A program made the translations under genes and the position numbers. 64,000 nt of DNA from Streptomyces fagopyri (GTDB taxonomy: Bacteria > Actinomycetota > Actinomycetes > Streptomycetales > Streptomycetaceae), in contig NZ_CP045643.1 of NCBI RefSeq assembly GCF_009498275.1, positions 7,130,001 to 7,194,000 of the forward strand, given 5' to 3'. Under the pieces are notes generated by a model. It searched no databases, was not told where the DNA came from, and saw only the letters and a program-made list of their open reading frames with translations. Below are positions 27,443 through 35,503 of the stretch, piece by piece; the first letter of the stretch is position 1, and each line of letters begins with the position of its first letter.

Positions 27443-28783
27443 ATGACCTCGAACGACGCCCCCGTCCCCGCCGTCGGCTCCGCCGGCCGCCGACGTGTGC
27501 TCGGCCGAGGGCCGGGGGCCGGTCCGGCTCCCGACGTACCGGCCGACGTACCGGCTGGCGCGCCGACCGTCGCGGAACCGGCCGACGAGTCCGCACCGGC
27601 CGACGAATCCGCCGAGGGGTCGGCCGAGCCGAGGTTTCCCGCGGAGCCCGAACCACCGACCGGCCCGGCGGCGCAGTCCGCCCCGGAGCCGCGATCCGAC
27701 CCGGAGCCACGATCCGACCCGAGGGCCGCCGCGGAGCCCGTTCCCGCGTCGGAGCTCCCAGCCGCTCAAGACGGCCCGGAAGCCGGGACCGGGTCTGAGA
27801 TCTCGGTCACACACAGTACGTCCGCCGGTTACGGGACCCCCGCCGGCCCCGAGGGCTCCGCCGAGACCGGTTCCCCGGTCGGCGAGGAAGCCGCGACCGC
27901 CGTCGACCCGGGGATCGGAGCCGGAGCCGGAGATGTGCCGGAGGCCGATGCGGCGGAGGCCGGTGACGGCGTTTTCAAGGTGCGGCTGGCCAACTTCGAG
28001 GGCCCCTTCGACCTGCTGCTGCAGTTGATCTCGAAGCACAAGATGGACGTCACGGAAGTGGCGCTGTCGCGGGTGACCGACGAGTTCATGGCCCACATCA
28101 GGGCGATGGGACCGGACTGGGACCTCGACCAGACGACCGAGTTCCTGGTCGTCGCGGCGACCCTGCTCGATCTCAAGGCCGCGCGGCTGCTGCCCGCCGC
28201 GGAGATCGAGGACGAGGCCGACCTGGCCCTGCTGGAGGCCCGGGACCTCCTCTTCGCCCGGCTGCTGCAGTACCGCGCGTACAAGCGGATCGCGGACATC
28301 TTCAACGCGCGCCTCGACGAGGAGGCCCGCCGCTATCCCCGTACCGTCGGCCTCGAACCCCATCACGCCGAACTGCTGCCCGAGGTCGTCATCAGCATCG
28401 GGGCGGAGGGATTCGCCAGGCTCGCCGTGAAGGCGATGCAGCCCAGGCCCAAGCCGCAGGTGTACGTCGACCACATCCACGCCCCGCTGGTCAGCGTGCG
28501 GGAACAGGCGGAGTTCGTGGTGGCGCTGCTGCGCGAACACGGGGAGACGAGCTTCCGCGACCTGGTGGCGGACACCGCCGACACCCTCACCGTCGTGGCC
28601 CGTTTCCTGGCCCTCCTGGAGCTCTACCGGGAGAAGGCGGTCGCCCTGGACCAGGAGGAGGCGCTGGGGGACCTGATGGTGCGCTGGACGGGCGGGGACG
28701 GCGCCGAGGAACCCCGGGTGACGGACGAGTTCGACCGGCCGCCCGAGGCAGCGAAGGAAGACGCCAGGAAGGAGAAGGCGTGA
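27443..28783 (+). CDS. scpA: Segregation and condensation protein A (kleisin)
   Basis: A 446-residue ScpA. The first ~170 residues are a Pro/Glu/Ala-rich disordered extension. The kleisin proper starts FKVRLANFEGPFDLLLQLIS and KHKMDVTEVALSRVTDEF (binds the SMC neck) and ends with a winged helix near EHGETSFRDLVADTADTLTV. It bridges the SMC heads with ScpB. TAGCCT at 27428-27433 lies 9 nt before the ATG, so an internal, almost leaderless promoter is possible in addition to read-through from parA. It overlaps scpB by 4 nt (GTGA). Confidence 0.92.
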   Translation: MTSNDAPVPAVGSAGRRRVLGRGPGAGPAPDVPADVPAGAPTVAEPADESAPADESAEGSAEPRFPAEPEPPTGPAAQSAPEPRSDPEPRSDPRAAAEPVPASELPAAQDGPEAGTGSEISVTHSTSAGYGTPAGPEGSAETGSPVGEEAATAVDPGIGAGAGDVPEADAAEAGDGVFKVRLANFEGPFDLLLQLISKHKMDVTEVALSRVTDEFMAHIRAMGPDWDLDQTTEFLVVAATLLDLKAARLLPAAEIEDEADLALLEARDLLFARLLQYRAYKRIADIFNARLDEEARRYPRTVGLEPHHAELLPEVVISIGAEGFARLAVKAMQPRPKPQVYVDHIHAPLVSVREQAEFVVALLREHGETSFRDLVADTADTLTVVARFLALLELYREKAVALDQEEALGDLMVRWTGGDGAEEPRVTDEFDRPPEAAKEDARKEKA

Positions 28784-29436
28784 GCGAGCAGACCAGCCGG
28801 ATCCCGGCGGGTCCGGACACCGTCGCCGACCTCGATCTCCGGCCCGCCCTGGAGGCCGTGCTCATGGTCGTGGACGAACCCGCGACCGAGGAGCACCTCG
28901 CGAAGATCCTGGAGCGGCCGAGACGACAGGTCGCGGACGCGCTGCGGGAGCTGGCCGACGAGTACACCGTCCAGGGCCGCGGCTTCGAGCTGCGGCTCAT
29001 CGCAGGCGGCTGGCGTTTCTACTCCCGGCCCGCGTACGCGGCGGCCGTGGAACGTTTCGTCCTGGACGGCCAGCAGGCGCGCCTCACCCAGGCGGCCCTG
29101 GAGACCCTGGCGGTCGTCGCGTACCGCCAGCCGGTCAGCCGTTCCAGGGTCTCGGCGGTCCGCGGAGTCAACTGCGACGGGGTGATGCGCACCCTGTTGC
29201 AACGCGGTCTGGTCGAGGAGGCGGGCACGGAACCCGAAACAGGTGCGATCCTGTACACGACGACGAACTACTTCCTGGAGCGAATGGGCCTGCGCGGTCT
29301 GGACGAGCTCCCGGAGCTCGCACCCTTCCTTCCGGAAGCGGACGCGATCGAAGCAGAGACGCTGGAAGGGGTCCCGTCGTTCGATCCGGACGTACCGGAT
29401 GCAGACGCAGACGACACGACGACGACGGAACTTTGA
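28780..29436 (+). CDS. scpB: Segregation and condensation protein B
   Basis: A 218-residue ScpB with two winged-helix domains: LRPALEAVLMVVDEPATEEH and LAKILERPRRQVADAL at the N-terminus, then RLTQAALETLAVVAYRQPVS, SRVSAVRGVNCDGVMRTLLQ and TTNYFLERMGLRGLDELPEL, the family signature. It dimerises on ScpA in the SMC complex. GTG start overlaps scpA. The acidic tail ends in a TGATG overlap with rluB, so the chain of coupled genes runs through to 30608. Confidence 0.95.
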   Translation: MSEQTSRIPAGPDTVADLDLRPALEAVLMVVDEPATEEHLAKILERPRRQVADALRELADEYTVQGRGFELRLIAGGWRFYSRPAYAAAVERFVLDGQQARLTQAALETLAVVAYRQPVSRSRVSAVRGVNCDGVMRTLLQRGLVEEAGTEPETGAILYTTTNYFLERMGLRGLDELPELAPFLPEADAIEAETLEGVPSFDPDVPDADADDTTTTEL

Positions 29437-30608
29437 TGCGAAGCAGTGGCAGTGGCAGTGGCAGGAACAGCGGGCGCGGCAACCCGCGGGGAGCCGGGGG
29501 GAGCGGCGGCGCGCGTGGCAGCGGCGGCCAGCGTGGCGCCGGCGGCCAGCGTGGCACCGGCGGGAGCGGCAGCCCGCGGGGAGCCGGCTCCCAGCCGAGG
29601 AGCGACGCGGGGCGCGACGACCAGCCGAAGCGTCCCAGCAAGCCCCGTCCCGAGGAGCGTCGCTACGACGTGGGCCCCGGGGGCACACACGAAGGCCCGA
29701 AGTCCGGGCGCGGCGCCTCGGCGCGCGGTGGCGCGAAGGGCGGCCCCAAGCAGGGCCAGCAGCGCGGCGGCCGTACGGAGCCGGCGCGCTCGCGTGAGTA
29801 CGAGACGCGGGCCGAGGAGCGCAACCGGGACCGGTACGCGGGCAAGCCCGAGGTGAAGACGCCCAAGACCTTCCCCGGCGCCGAGCAGGAGGGCGAGCGT
29901 CTGCAGAAGATCCTCGCGCGAGCGGGCTACGGCTCCCGGCGTGCCTGCGAGGAGCTCGTCGAGCAGGCGCGGGTCGAGGTCAACGGCGAGATCGTCCTGG
30001 AGCAGGGTCTCCGTGTCGACACGGACAAGGACGAGATCAAGGTCGACGGGCTGACGGTCGCGACGCAGTCGTACCAGTTCTTCTCGCTGAACAAGCCTGC
30101 CGGTGTCGTCTCCACGATGGAGGACAACGAGGGCCGTCAGTGCCTCGGCGACTACGTGACGAACCGCGAGACACGGCTCTTCCACGTCGGGCGGCTCGAC
30201 ACCGAGACCGAGGGCGTCATCCTGCTCACCAACCACGGCGAGCTGGCGCACCGGCTGACCCACCCGAAGTACGGCGTGAAGAAGGTCTACCTCGCGCACA
30301 TCGTGGGCCCGATCCCGCGCGACCTGGGCAAGCGGCTCAAGGACGGCATCCAGCTGGAGGACGGGTACGCGAAGGCGGACCACTTCCGTGTCGTCGAGCA
30401 GACCGGCAAGAACTACCTGGTCGAGGTGACCCTCCACGAGGGCCGCAAGCACATCGTGCGCCGCATGCTCGCCGAGGCCGGCTTCCCGGTGGACAAGCTC
30501 GTACGCGTCGCCTTCGGCCCGATCACCCTCGGCGACCAGAAGTCGGGCTGGCTGCGCCGTCTGTCGAACACCGAGGTCGGCATGCTCATGAACGAGGTCG
30601 GCCTCTAG
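29436..30608 (+). CDS. rluB: RluB-type 23S rRNA pseudouridine synthase with Gly/Arg-rich extension
   Basis: A 390-residue RsuA/RluB-family enzyme. Residues 1-~145 are a Gly/Ser/Arg-rich arm (GSGGARGSGGQRGAGG and similar RGG-like units). The S4 domain follows (ERLQKILARAGYGSRRACEE), then the catalytic domain with HVGRLDTETEGVILLTNHGE holding the catalytic Asp in GRLD, and HEGRKHIVRRMLAEAGFPV. It isomerises a uridine in 23S rRNA helix 90 (family knowledge). ATG 29436 shares its A with the scpB stop; a TTG directly before it is not needed. The arm may add RNA affinity. An 11-bp hairpin follows. Confidence 0.93.
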   Translation: MRSSGSGSGRNSGRGNPRGAGGSGGARGSGGQRGAGGQRGTGGSGSPRGAGSQPRSDAGRDDQPKRPSKPRPEERRYDVGPGGTHEGPKSGRGASARGGAKGGPKQGQQRGGRTEPARSREYETRAEERNRDRYAGKPEVKTPKTFPGAEQEGERLQKILARAGYGSRRACEELVEQARVEVNGEIVLEQGLRVDTDKDEIKVDGLTVATQSYQFFSLNKPAGVVSTMEDNEGRQCLGDYVTNRETRLFHVGRLDTETEGVILLTNHGELAHRLTHPKYGVKKVYLAHIVGPIPRDLGKRLKDGIQLEDGYAKADHFRVVEQTGKNYLVEVTLHEGRKHIVRRMLAEAGFPVDKLVRVAFGPITLGDQKSGWLRRLSNTEVGMLMNEVGL

Positions 30609-30716
30609 GAGCGTCCGTCCAGAGCGCCCGTCGCGGGCGACACCCGTCGTATCGGCCGGTCCCGGGAGTGTCCAGGGGCCGGCCGACGCGTATCCGGACG
30701 CGGGGCGCGAAGAGCG

Positions 30717-30742
30717 CGGCTCCCCGGTCGGCCGGGGAGCCG
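30717..30742 (+). terminator. Terminator of the parA-scpAB-rluB operon
   Basis: CGGCTCCCCGG at 30717-30727 pairs perfectly with CCGGGGAGCCG at 30732-30742, with a TCGG tetraloop. It lies about 110 bp after the rluB stop. The rest of the gap to 30991 holds no gene. Confidence 0.85.
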
Positions 30743-30991
30743 TGGGCGCGGCGGCCGTGTGCCCAGGGAGGCTCTGGCGGCCCCGGGGAGGCGCGGGGGC
30801 CCGTGTTCCGCGGCCCCGGGCCGCGCGGCCGTCAGCGGGCCCTCAGGGGCCGCCGGCGCCCTTTCGGTGACGCGCGCCGTCGCGCGCCGGGCCCGGACCA
30901 GGGCGCAGATCGCGGGGATTCCGGTTCCCGGAGGGTTGTGGGCGGCCCGCCGGGCTCTTTACAGTCGTACTGACCATTAATTGGGGCGGCG

Positions 30992-31783
30992 GTGTGTCGT
31001 CCGGACGGGAGGGCGGGGGCGGTGGGGATGCTCGCGCGGCGGGGCCGCTCGCCCGGCGCCGGCCCGCCCGGGGGTTACGACAAGTACGCGTTCGAACCCT
31101 TCGCCGTGGCCGTGGACCTGGCCGTCCTGACGATCCGCGCCGACGCGCTCGAGGTGCTGCTCGTCGAGCGGGGGCAGGAGCCGTACGCGGGCCACTGGGC
31201 GCTTCCCGGCGGGTTCGTGCTGCCGGCCGAGTCCGCGGAGACGGCAGCACGCCGCGAGCTCGCCGAGGAGACCGGCCTGTCGGACCTCTCGCGCCTGCAC
31301 CTGGAGCAGCTGCGGACCTACAGCGACCCCGGCCGCGACCCCAGGATGCGGGTCGTCTCCGTCGCGTTCGCCGCGCTGCTCCCCGACCCGCCCGAACCGC
31401 ACGGCGGTGGTGACGCGGCGCAGGCCCGGTGGCAGCCGTACCGCACGCCCGGCCCGCTCGCCTTCGACCACGACCGCATCCTCGCCGACGCCCACGAACG
31501 CGTCGGCGCCAAGCTCGAGTACACCTGTCTCGCCACCTCCTTCTGCCCGCCCGAGTTCACCCTCGGCGAGCTGCGGCGGGTCTACGAGACGGTGTGGGAC
31601 ACCGCCCTCGACCGGCCCAACTTCCGGCGCAAGGTCCTCGCCACGCCCGGTTTCGTCGAACCGGTCCCGGGTGCCGCCCGGCTCACCGGAGGCCGCGGCA
31701 AACCCGCCGCGCTCTACCGCGCGGGCGGCGCCACCGCCCTGCACCCGCCCCTGCTGCGTCCCCCTTCGGAAGGACGGCCCTGA
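30992..31783 (+). CDS. NrtR-like Nudix protein with C-terminal winged helix
   Basis: A 263-residue protein. It has a Nudix domain with a canonical, intact box (GGFVLPAESAETAARREL then AEETGL) and YDKYAFEPFAVAVDLAVLTI before it. The C-terminus (FTLGELRRVYETVWDTALDR, PNFRRKVLATPGFVEP) matches the winged-helix domain of NrtR regulators. NrtR proteins sense ADP-ribose through the Nudix domain and repress NAD-metabolism genes. The intact box suggests it may also hydrolyse. GTG 30992 follows an AT-rich CCATTAATTGG at 30974-30984; ATG 31028 is an alternative start. It is coupled to the ADP-ribosylglycohydrolase by a TGATG overlap. Confidence 0.85.
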   Translation: MCRPDGRAGAVGMLARRGRSPGAGPPGGYDKYAFEPFAVAVDLAVLTIRADALEVLLVERGQEPYAGHWALPGGFVLPAESAETAARRELAEETGLSDLSRLHLEQLRTYSDPGRDPRMRVVSVAFAALLPDPPEPHGGGDAAQARWQPYRTPGPLAFDHDRILADAHERVGAKLEYTCLATSFCPPEFTLGELRRVYETVWDTALDRPNFRRKVLATPGFVEPVPGAARLTGGRGKPAALYRAGGATALHPPLLRPPSEGRP

Positions 31784-32808
31784 TGACCACCACCCCGACG
31801 CTCGCGAAGCACGCCGCCACCGGGTCCCTGCTGGGCCTCGCCCTCGGCGACGCGCTGGGCTTCCCGACCGAGTTCGACGACATACCGTCGATCCTCGCCA
31901 AGTGCGGCCCCTGGCGGGAGATGGCACTGCCCAGGCCCGCGATCGTCACCGACGACACCCAGATGACGCTGGCGCTGGGGCGGGGCCTGCGCACGGCCAT
32001 GGACCGCGGCCTGCTCGGACCGCTGCGGATGGAACGGGCGGTGCGCGAGGAGTTCGTGGACTGGTACCTGTCCCCGGACAACAACCGCGCCCCCGGCCGC
32101 ACCTGCCTGGTCGCCTGCAACCTCCTGAAGGACGAGAGCCGCCCCTGGCAGGACGCCAGCCAGATCGGCTCCAAGGGGTGCGGCGCCAACATGCGGGTGG
32201 CACCGGTGGGGCTCGTACAGGGGCTGAGCGACGAACAGCGGTCGGGCGCGGCACAGTTGCAGGCGGCACTCACCCACGGTCATCCCACCGCGCTCGCCGC
32301 CTCGGACCTCACCGCCCACGCCGTCCGGCTCCTCGTGCAGGGCGCCGACCCCGGCGAACTGGTCGGGCTGCTGCGCGCGTACGCCGAGGAGAGCCGCGGC
32401 CACTACCGCTCCCGCTGGCTCGGCGACCTGTGGACCCGCAGCCAGGACCCCACGCCGGAGCACTTCATCGAGCGCGGCTGGGACGAGTGCCTGGGCGCGC
32501 TGGACCGGCTCCGGGACGCCCTGCGCGCCCCCTCGCCCGGGACCGACCCCTGCCTGGCCACCGGAGCGGGCTGGGTCGCCGAGGAGGCGCTCACCACCGG
32601 CCTGCTCTGCTTCCTGCTCTTCGTCGACGAGCCGGTCACCGCGCTGCGCCGGGCGGCCTGCACCTCCGGCGACTCCGACTCGATCGCCTGTCTGGCGGGC
32701 GCGTTCGCGGGCGCCCACCACGGTTCGGACGTCTGGCCGACCGAGTGGGCCGACCGCATCGAGTACCAGAGCGACCTCATGTCCCTCGGGGCGCTCTGGG
32801 ATGCTTGA
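31783..32808 (+). CDS. ADP-ribosylglycohydrolase (DraG/ARH family)
   Basis: A 341-residue ARH-type hydrolase. It opens GSLLGLALGDALGFPTEF; VTDDTQMTLALG and SGDSDSIACLAGAFAGAHHG supply the two acidic clusters that bind the binuclear Mg/Mn site. Family members remove ADP-ribose from arginine, serine, ADP-ribosylated DNA/RNA or free O-acetyl-ADP-ribose. ATG 31783 shares its A with the preceding stop, so the pair is translationally coupled; AAGGA lies upstream. The nucleotidyltransferase gene starts 3 bp after its stop. Co-location with a Nudix/NrtR protein fits a pathway that releases and then senses or degrades ADP-ribose. Confidence 0.9.
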   Translation: MTTTPTLAKHAATGSLLGLALGDALGFPTEFDDIPSILAKCGPWREMALPRPAIVTDDTQMTLALGRGLRTAMDRGLLGPLRMERAVREEFVDWYLSPDNNRAPGRTCLVACNLLKDESRPWQDASQIGSKGCGANMRVAPVGLVQGLSDEQRSGAAQLQAALTHGHPTALAASDLTAHAVRLLVQGADPGELVGLLRAYAEESRGHYRSRWLGDLWTRSQDPTPEHFIERGWDECLGALDRLRDALRAPSPGTDPCLATGAGWVAEEALTTGLLCFLLFVDEPVTALRRAACTSGDSDSIACLAGAFAGAHHGSDVWPTEWADRIEYQSDLMSLGALWDA

Positions 32809-32811
32809 CGG

Positions 32812-33585
32812 ATGATCGACGACGTCCTGGACATCGACCTCTCCGGGGTGGTGGCCGAGCAGCCCGACCCGGTGCTGTTCGCCACCGTCTCCGGGGCACA
32901 TCTGTACGGTTTCCCCTCGCGCGACTCGGACGTCGACCTGCGGGGCGTGCACCTGCTGCCGGCGGCCGAACTGGTCGGACTGCGCGAGCCGGAGGAGACC
33001 CGGTCGCGGATGTGGGACCGGGACGGCGTCGAGATGGACCTCGTCACCCACGACCTGCGCAAGTTCGTACGGCTGATGCTGCGGCGCAACGGCTATGTGC
33101 TGGAGCAGCTGCTCTCGCCCCTGGTCGTGCACACCGGCGAGGCCCACCGCGAGCTGGTCTCGCTCGTCCCGGGCGTCCTGACCCGTCATCACGCCCACCA
33201 CTACCGGGGGTTCGCGACGACACAGTGGCGGCTGTTCGGGAGGACCGGTGAACTCAAGCCGCTGCTCTACACGTTCCGGGTGCTGCTCACCGGCATCCAT
33301 CTGATGCGCAGCGGCGAGGTGCGGGCCGATCTGCGCGCACTCGTGGCGGAGGCGGGCGCTCCCCCGTATCTGCCGGATCTGATGGCGGCGAAGGCGGAGC
33401 GGGAGCACGGGGCCGCGGACGTCGACCACGCGCGCGTGGCGGACGACGTGGCGCGGCTGCACGCCCTGCTGGACGCGGCGCAGCGGACCTCAGGGCTGCC
33501 GGACGCCCCGTCCGCGCACGACGCCCTGCACGACTTCGTCGTCCGGGTGCGCCTCGCGGACGTCGGGGTCGGCGCGGCCGGCTGA
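32812..33585 (+). CDS. COG3541-type nucleotidyltransferase, copy 1
   Basis: A 257-residue protein of the DNA polymerase beta-like nucleotidyltransferase superfamily. The active-site strip reads SGAHLYGFPSRDSDVDLRGV, i.e. GS-type loop plus DxD, followed by the third acidic position in GVEMDLVTHD. The C-terminal helical part (RVLLTGIHLMRSGEV) aligns by eye with the second nucleotidyltransferase here (LLRLLMTSRDLLRTGTL). The substrate is unknown; relatives occur near RNA-repair and NAD-linked genes. ATG 32812 follows the ADP-ribosylglycohydrolase stop by 3 bp. Its last 96 bp overlap the 3' end of the convergent gene below. Confidence 0.85.
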   Translation: MIDDVLDIDLSGVVAEQPDPVLFATVSGAHLYGFPSRDSDVDLRGVHLLPAAELVGLREPEETRSRMWDRDGVEMDLVTHDLRKFVRLMLRRNGYVLEQLLSPLVVHTGEAHRELVSLVPGVLTRHHAHHYRGFATTQWRLFGRTGELKPLLYTFRVLLTGIHLMRSGEVRADLRALVAEAGAPPYLPDLMAAKAEREHGAADVDHARVADDVARLHALLDAAQRTSGLPDAPSAHDALHDFVVRVRLADVGVGAAG

Positions 33586-34254
33586 GGCGCGGCGCGCGCC
33601 GACCAGGAAGTCCTCGACGCGGGCGTGGTCCGGCTCGGCCGGCAGGGGACTGCGCGCGCCGGCCTCGTCCGCCTCGGCCCCCAGGCGGCTCATCCACGCC
33701 TCGAAGCGGGGCCAGGGGACCTCACCCCGCTTCACGGCGAGCAGCGGTTCGCGCTGGTCGCCGACGTCGATGGTCAGGGTGCCGGTGCGCAGCAGGTCGC
33801 GGGAGGTCATGAGGAGGCGGAGCAGGTGCATCGCGTGCTTCCAGCGCGGGGCGCCGTGCCGGCGGACGTCGGCCTCCAGTTTCCTGTGCTGGCCCTGCGC
33901 GTAGCGGGCGAACGTCTCGTGGGCCCGGCGGGACAGGAACGCCTCGCGCAGGGCCAGCAGGGCGCGGCCCGTGTCGTCGGCGTACTCGACGAGGGGGGAG
34001 TGGAGGCACTCCAGGATGTTCGGATTGGCGCGCAGCGCGAGGACGCAGAACCGTTCCAGTTCCCAGCTGAACTGCTCGTCGGCCGGGCCCTCTACGTGCG
34101 TCGGCGGCTTGTCGAGGCGCCAGAACAGCGGGGTCGGGGCGAGGAACACGCCCCGGCGGTCCGTGTCGCTGTCGTCGGTGGCCAGGCCGAAGGCACGCGA
34201 CCCCATCACGCAGGAGTAGATCGTGTGGTCGCGTACCAGGGCCTCGGAATGCAT
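33490..34254 (-). CDS. COG3541-type nucleotidyltransferase, copy 2 (convergent)
   Basis: A 254-residue paralogue of the preceding protein. The active-site strip is VMGSRAFGLATDDSDTDRRG; PNILECLHSPLVEY and RWKHAMHLLRLLMTSRDLL follow. It runs opposite to copy 1 and its last ~32 codons are antisense to the end of that gene; the terminal DPDVREAHPDDEVVQG stretch looks like non-native read-through compared with my expectation that the family ends near RRASA. ATG 34254 is preceded by TACGCT at the -10 position on this strand and no ribosome-binding site, so it may be leaderless. Transcription from the Rieske gene could also reach it. Confidence 0.85.
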   Translation of the reverse strand: MHSEALVRDHTIYSCVMGSRAFGLATDDSDTDRRGVFLAPTPLFWRLDKPPTHVEGPADEQFSWELERFCVLALRANPNILECLHSPLVEYADDTGRALLALREAFLSRRAHETFARYAQGQHRKLEADVRRHGAPRWKHAMHLLRLLMTSRDLLRTGTLTIDVGDQREPLLAVKRGEVPWPRFEAWMSRLGAEADEAGARSPLPAEPDHARVEDFLVGARRASAGRADPDVREAHPDDEVVQGVVRGRGVRQP

Positions 34255-34276
34255 GGTGCGGAGCGTACGCGCCGGT

Positions 34277-34720
34277 TCAGACCAGGCGAATCGAATTTCC
34301 CTCCACCGTGATCTTCTCGGCGGGCAGCGGCGTCGTGGCGGGGCCGGCGGCCACCGAGGCGTCGGTGATGCGGTACTTGCTGCCATGGCAGGGGCAGTCG
34401 ATCGTGCCGTCGGCGACGGTGCTCACGGTGCAGCCCTGATGGGTGCAGATCGCCGAGAAGGCCTTGAACTCGTCCTTCGTGGGCTGGGTGACGACGATCT
34501 TGCGGTCCTTGAAGATCTTGCCGCCGCCGACCGGGATGTCGCTCGTCCTGGCGAGCTCGGTGCCGCCGGCGGCACCGGACGCGGGTGGCGAGACGGACGT
34601 GGCCGGCGGGGCGGACGCCTGCGAACTGCCGCCGCTGTCGCCGTACTTGCTGCACCCCACGAGCAGGGCGGCGGCGCCGCCCGTACCGAGAACGGTGCGC
34701 CGCGCCGGGGGGTTGGTCAT
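34277..34720 (-). CDS. Rieske [2Fe-2S] Tat lipoprotein
   Basis: A 147-residue secreted Rieske protein. The N-terminus MTNPPARRTVLGTGGAAALL then VGC combines a twin-arginine signal with a lipobox, so Cys23 would be the lipid anchor. After a Ser/Ala/Pro linker, both cluster motifs are present: CTHQGC and CPCHGSKY, which supply two Cys and two His. The C-terminal PLPAEKITVEGNSIRLV is the usual final strand. It probably carries electrons outside the membrane. Its start overlaps the stop of the membrane-protein gene by 4 nt, so the two form a coupled pair. Confidence 0.92.
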   Translation of the reverse strand: MTNPPARRTVLGTGGAAALLVGCSKYGDSGGSSQASAPPATSVSPPASGAAGGTELARTSDIPVGGGKIFKDRKIVVTQPTKDEFKAFSAICTHQGCTVSTVADGTIDCPCHGSKYRITDASVAAGPATTPLPAEKITVEGNSIRLV

Positions 34721-35310
34721 GTCGTCACTCCGAACGTACGGAAGAACCAGAGAGCCGACGTCAGCCAGATGGCGGTGAGGACCACGAAGACGAGTCCTCC
34801 GACCAGGGGCAGCAGCCAGCCGGGCAGTCGCTCCGAGCGGAGCAGGAGCATTTTGGCACTGAATGCCCCGAAGAAGAAGCATCCCAGGAGCGAGTGCCAC
34901 AGCACGCGCGGTTCGTACGTCTGGAAGCCCAGCGCGTAGAGGCAGTGCACCGCGACGGGCACCGCCACCAGGAACGCGACCCGTCCGGACCAGCGGTGCA
35001 GGACCGGCGCCCAGCTCGGCCCCGGCAGTTTCCCGTACACCATGAACGCCGAGACCAACTGGAGGAGCGCGAAGGCGAACGCCGTGCTGGCCAGCCACGA
35101 CTTCACCGCGCTCGTGCTGCTGAACCCCGCGAGGTTGAAGGCGGTCCCGGCCGGGTGGTGCGTCCTGCCGTACACACCCAGGCCGACCGCGACCGCCGCG
35201 GCCACCAGGGCCGGGACGAGGTGGACGAGAGGGCGGACCGGGTGCGGGCGTCGGTGGACGGGCGGCGGAACGGGGTAGCCCTGCGTGGCGGCGTTCGGAT
35301 CCGCGGTCAT
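34717..35310 (-). CDS. Polytopic membrane protein (DUF6529/cytochrome b561-like), Rieske partner
   Basis: A 197-residue protein with about five hydrophobic spans (LVHLVPALVAAAVAVGLGVY, FAFALLQLVSAFMVYG, VAFLVAVPVAVHCLYALG, GCFFFGAFSAKMLLL, LVGGLVFVVLTAIWLTSALW). Paired histidines near the spans (HRWSGRV, AVHCLYALGF, LWHSLLGC) could ligate haem as in cytochrome b561 or ferric reductase domains (inference). It is translationally coupled to the Rieske lipoprotein, suggesting a membrane-to-exterior redox unit. The DUF6529 name is from memory. ATG 35310. Confidence 0.78.
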   Translation of the reverse strand: MTADPNAATQGYPVPPPVHRRPHPVRPLVHLVPALVAAAVAVGLGVYGRTHHPAGTAFNLAGFSSTSAVKSWLASTAFAFALLQLVSAFMVYGKLPGPSWAPVLHRWSGRVAFLVAVPVAVHCLYALGFQTYEPRVLWHSLLGCFFFGAFSAKMLLLRSERLPGWLLPLVGGLVFVVLTAIWLTSALWFFRTFGVTT

Positions 35311-35361
35311 GTCGGCTCCCTGGTCGGGAAAGGGCCGTGAAAGGGCCGGGAAAGGGTTCCT

Positions 35362-35466
35362 GGTCGGGACGGGCCGGGACGGGCTCCCGGTCGGGACGGG
35401 CTTCCGGTCGGGACGGGTCGGGACGGGTCGGGACGGGCTTCCGGTCGGGACGGGTCGGGACGGGCG
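35362..35466. repeat. GGGACGGG tandem repeat array
   Basis: About 105 bp made of repeating GGTCGGGACGGG units, some with CTTCC between them. The plus strand is a run of short G-tracts that could form G-quadruplexes. It sits upstream of the DUF6529-Rieske pair (promoter side) and downstream of the 35504-36178 gene. Open frames through it are simple-sequence artefacts. Confidence 0.8.
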
Positions 35467-35503
35467 GTGTACGTGCGGTGTACGGGTGGGCGTGCCGAGC
35501 GGG

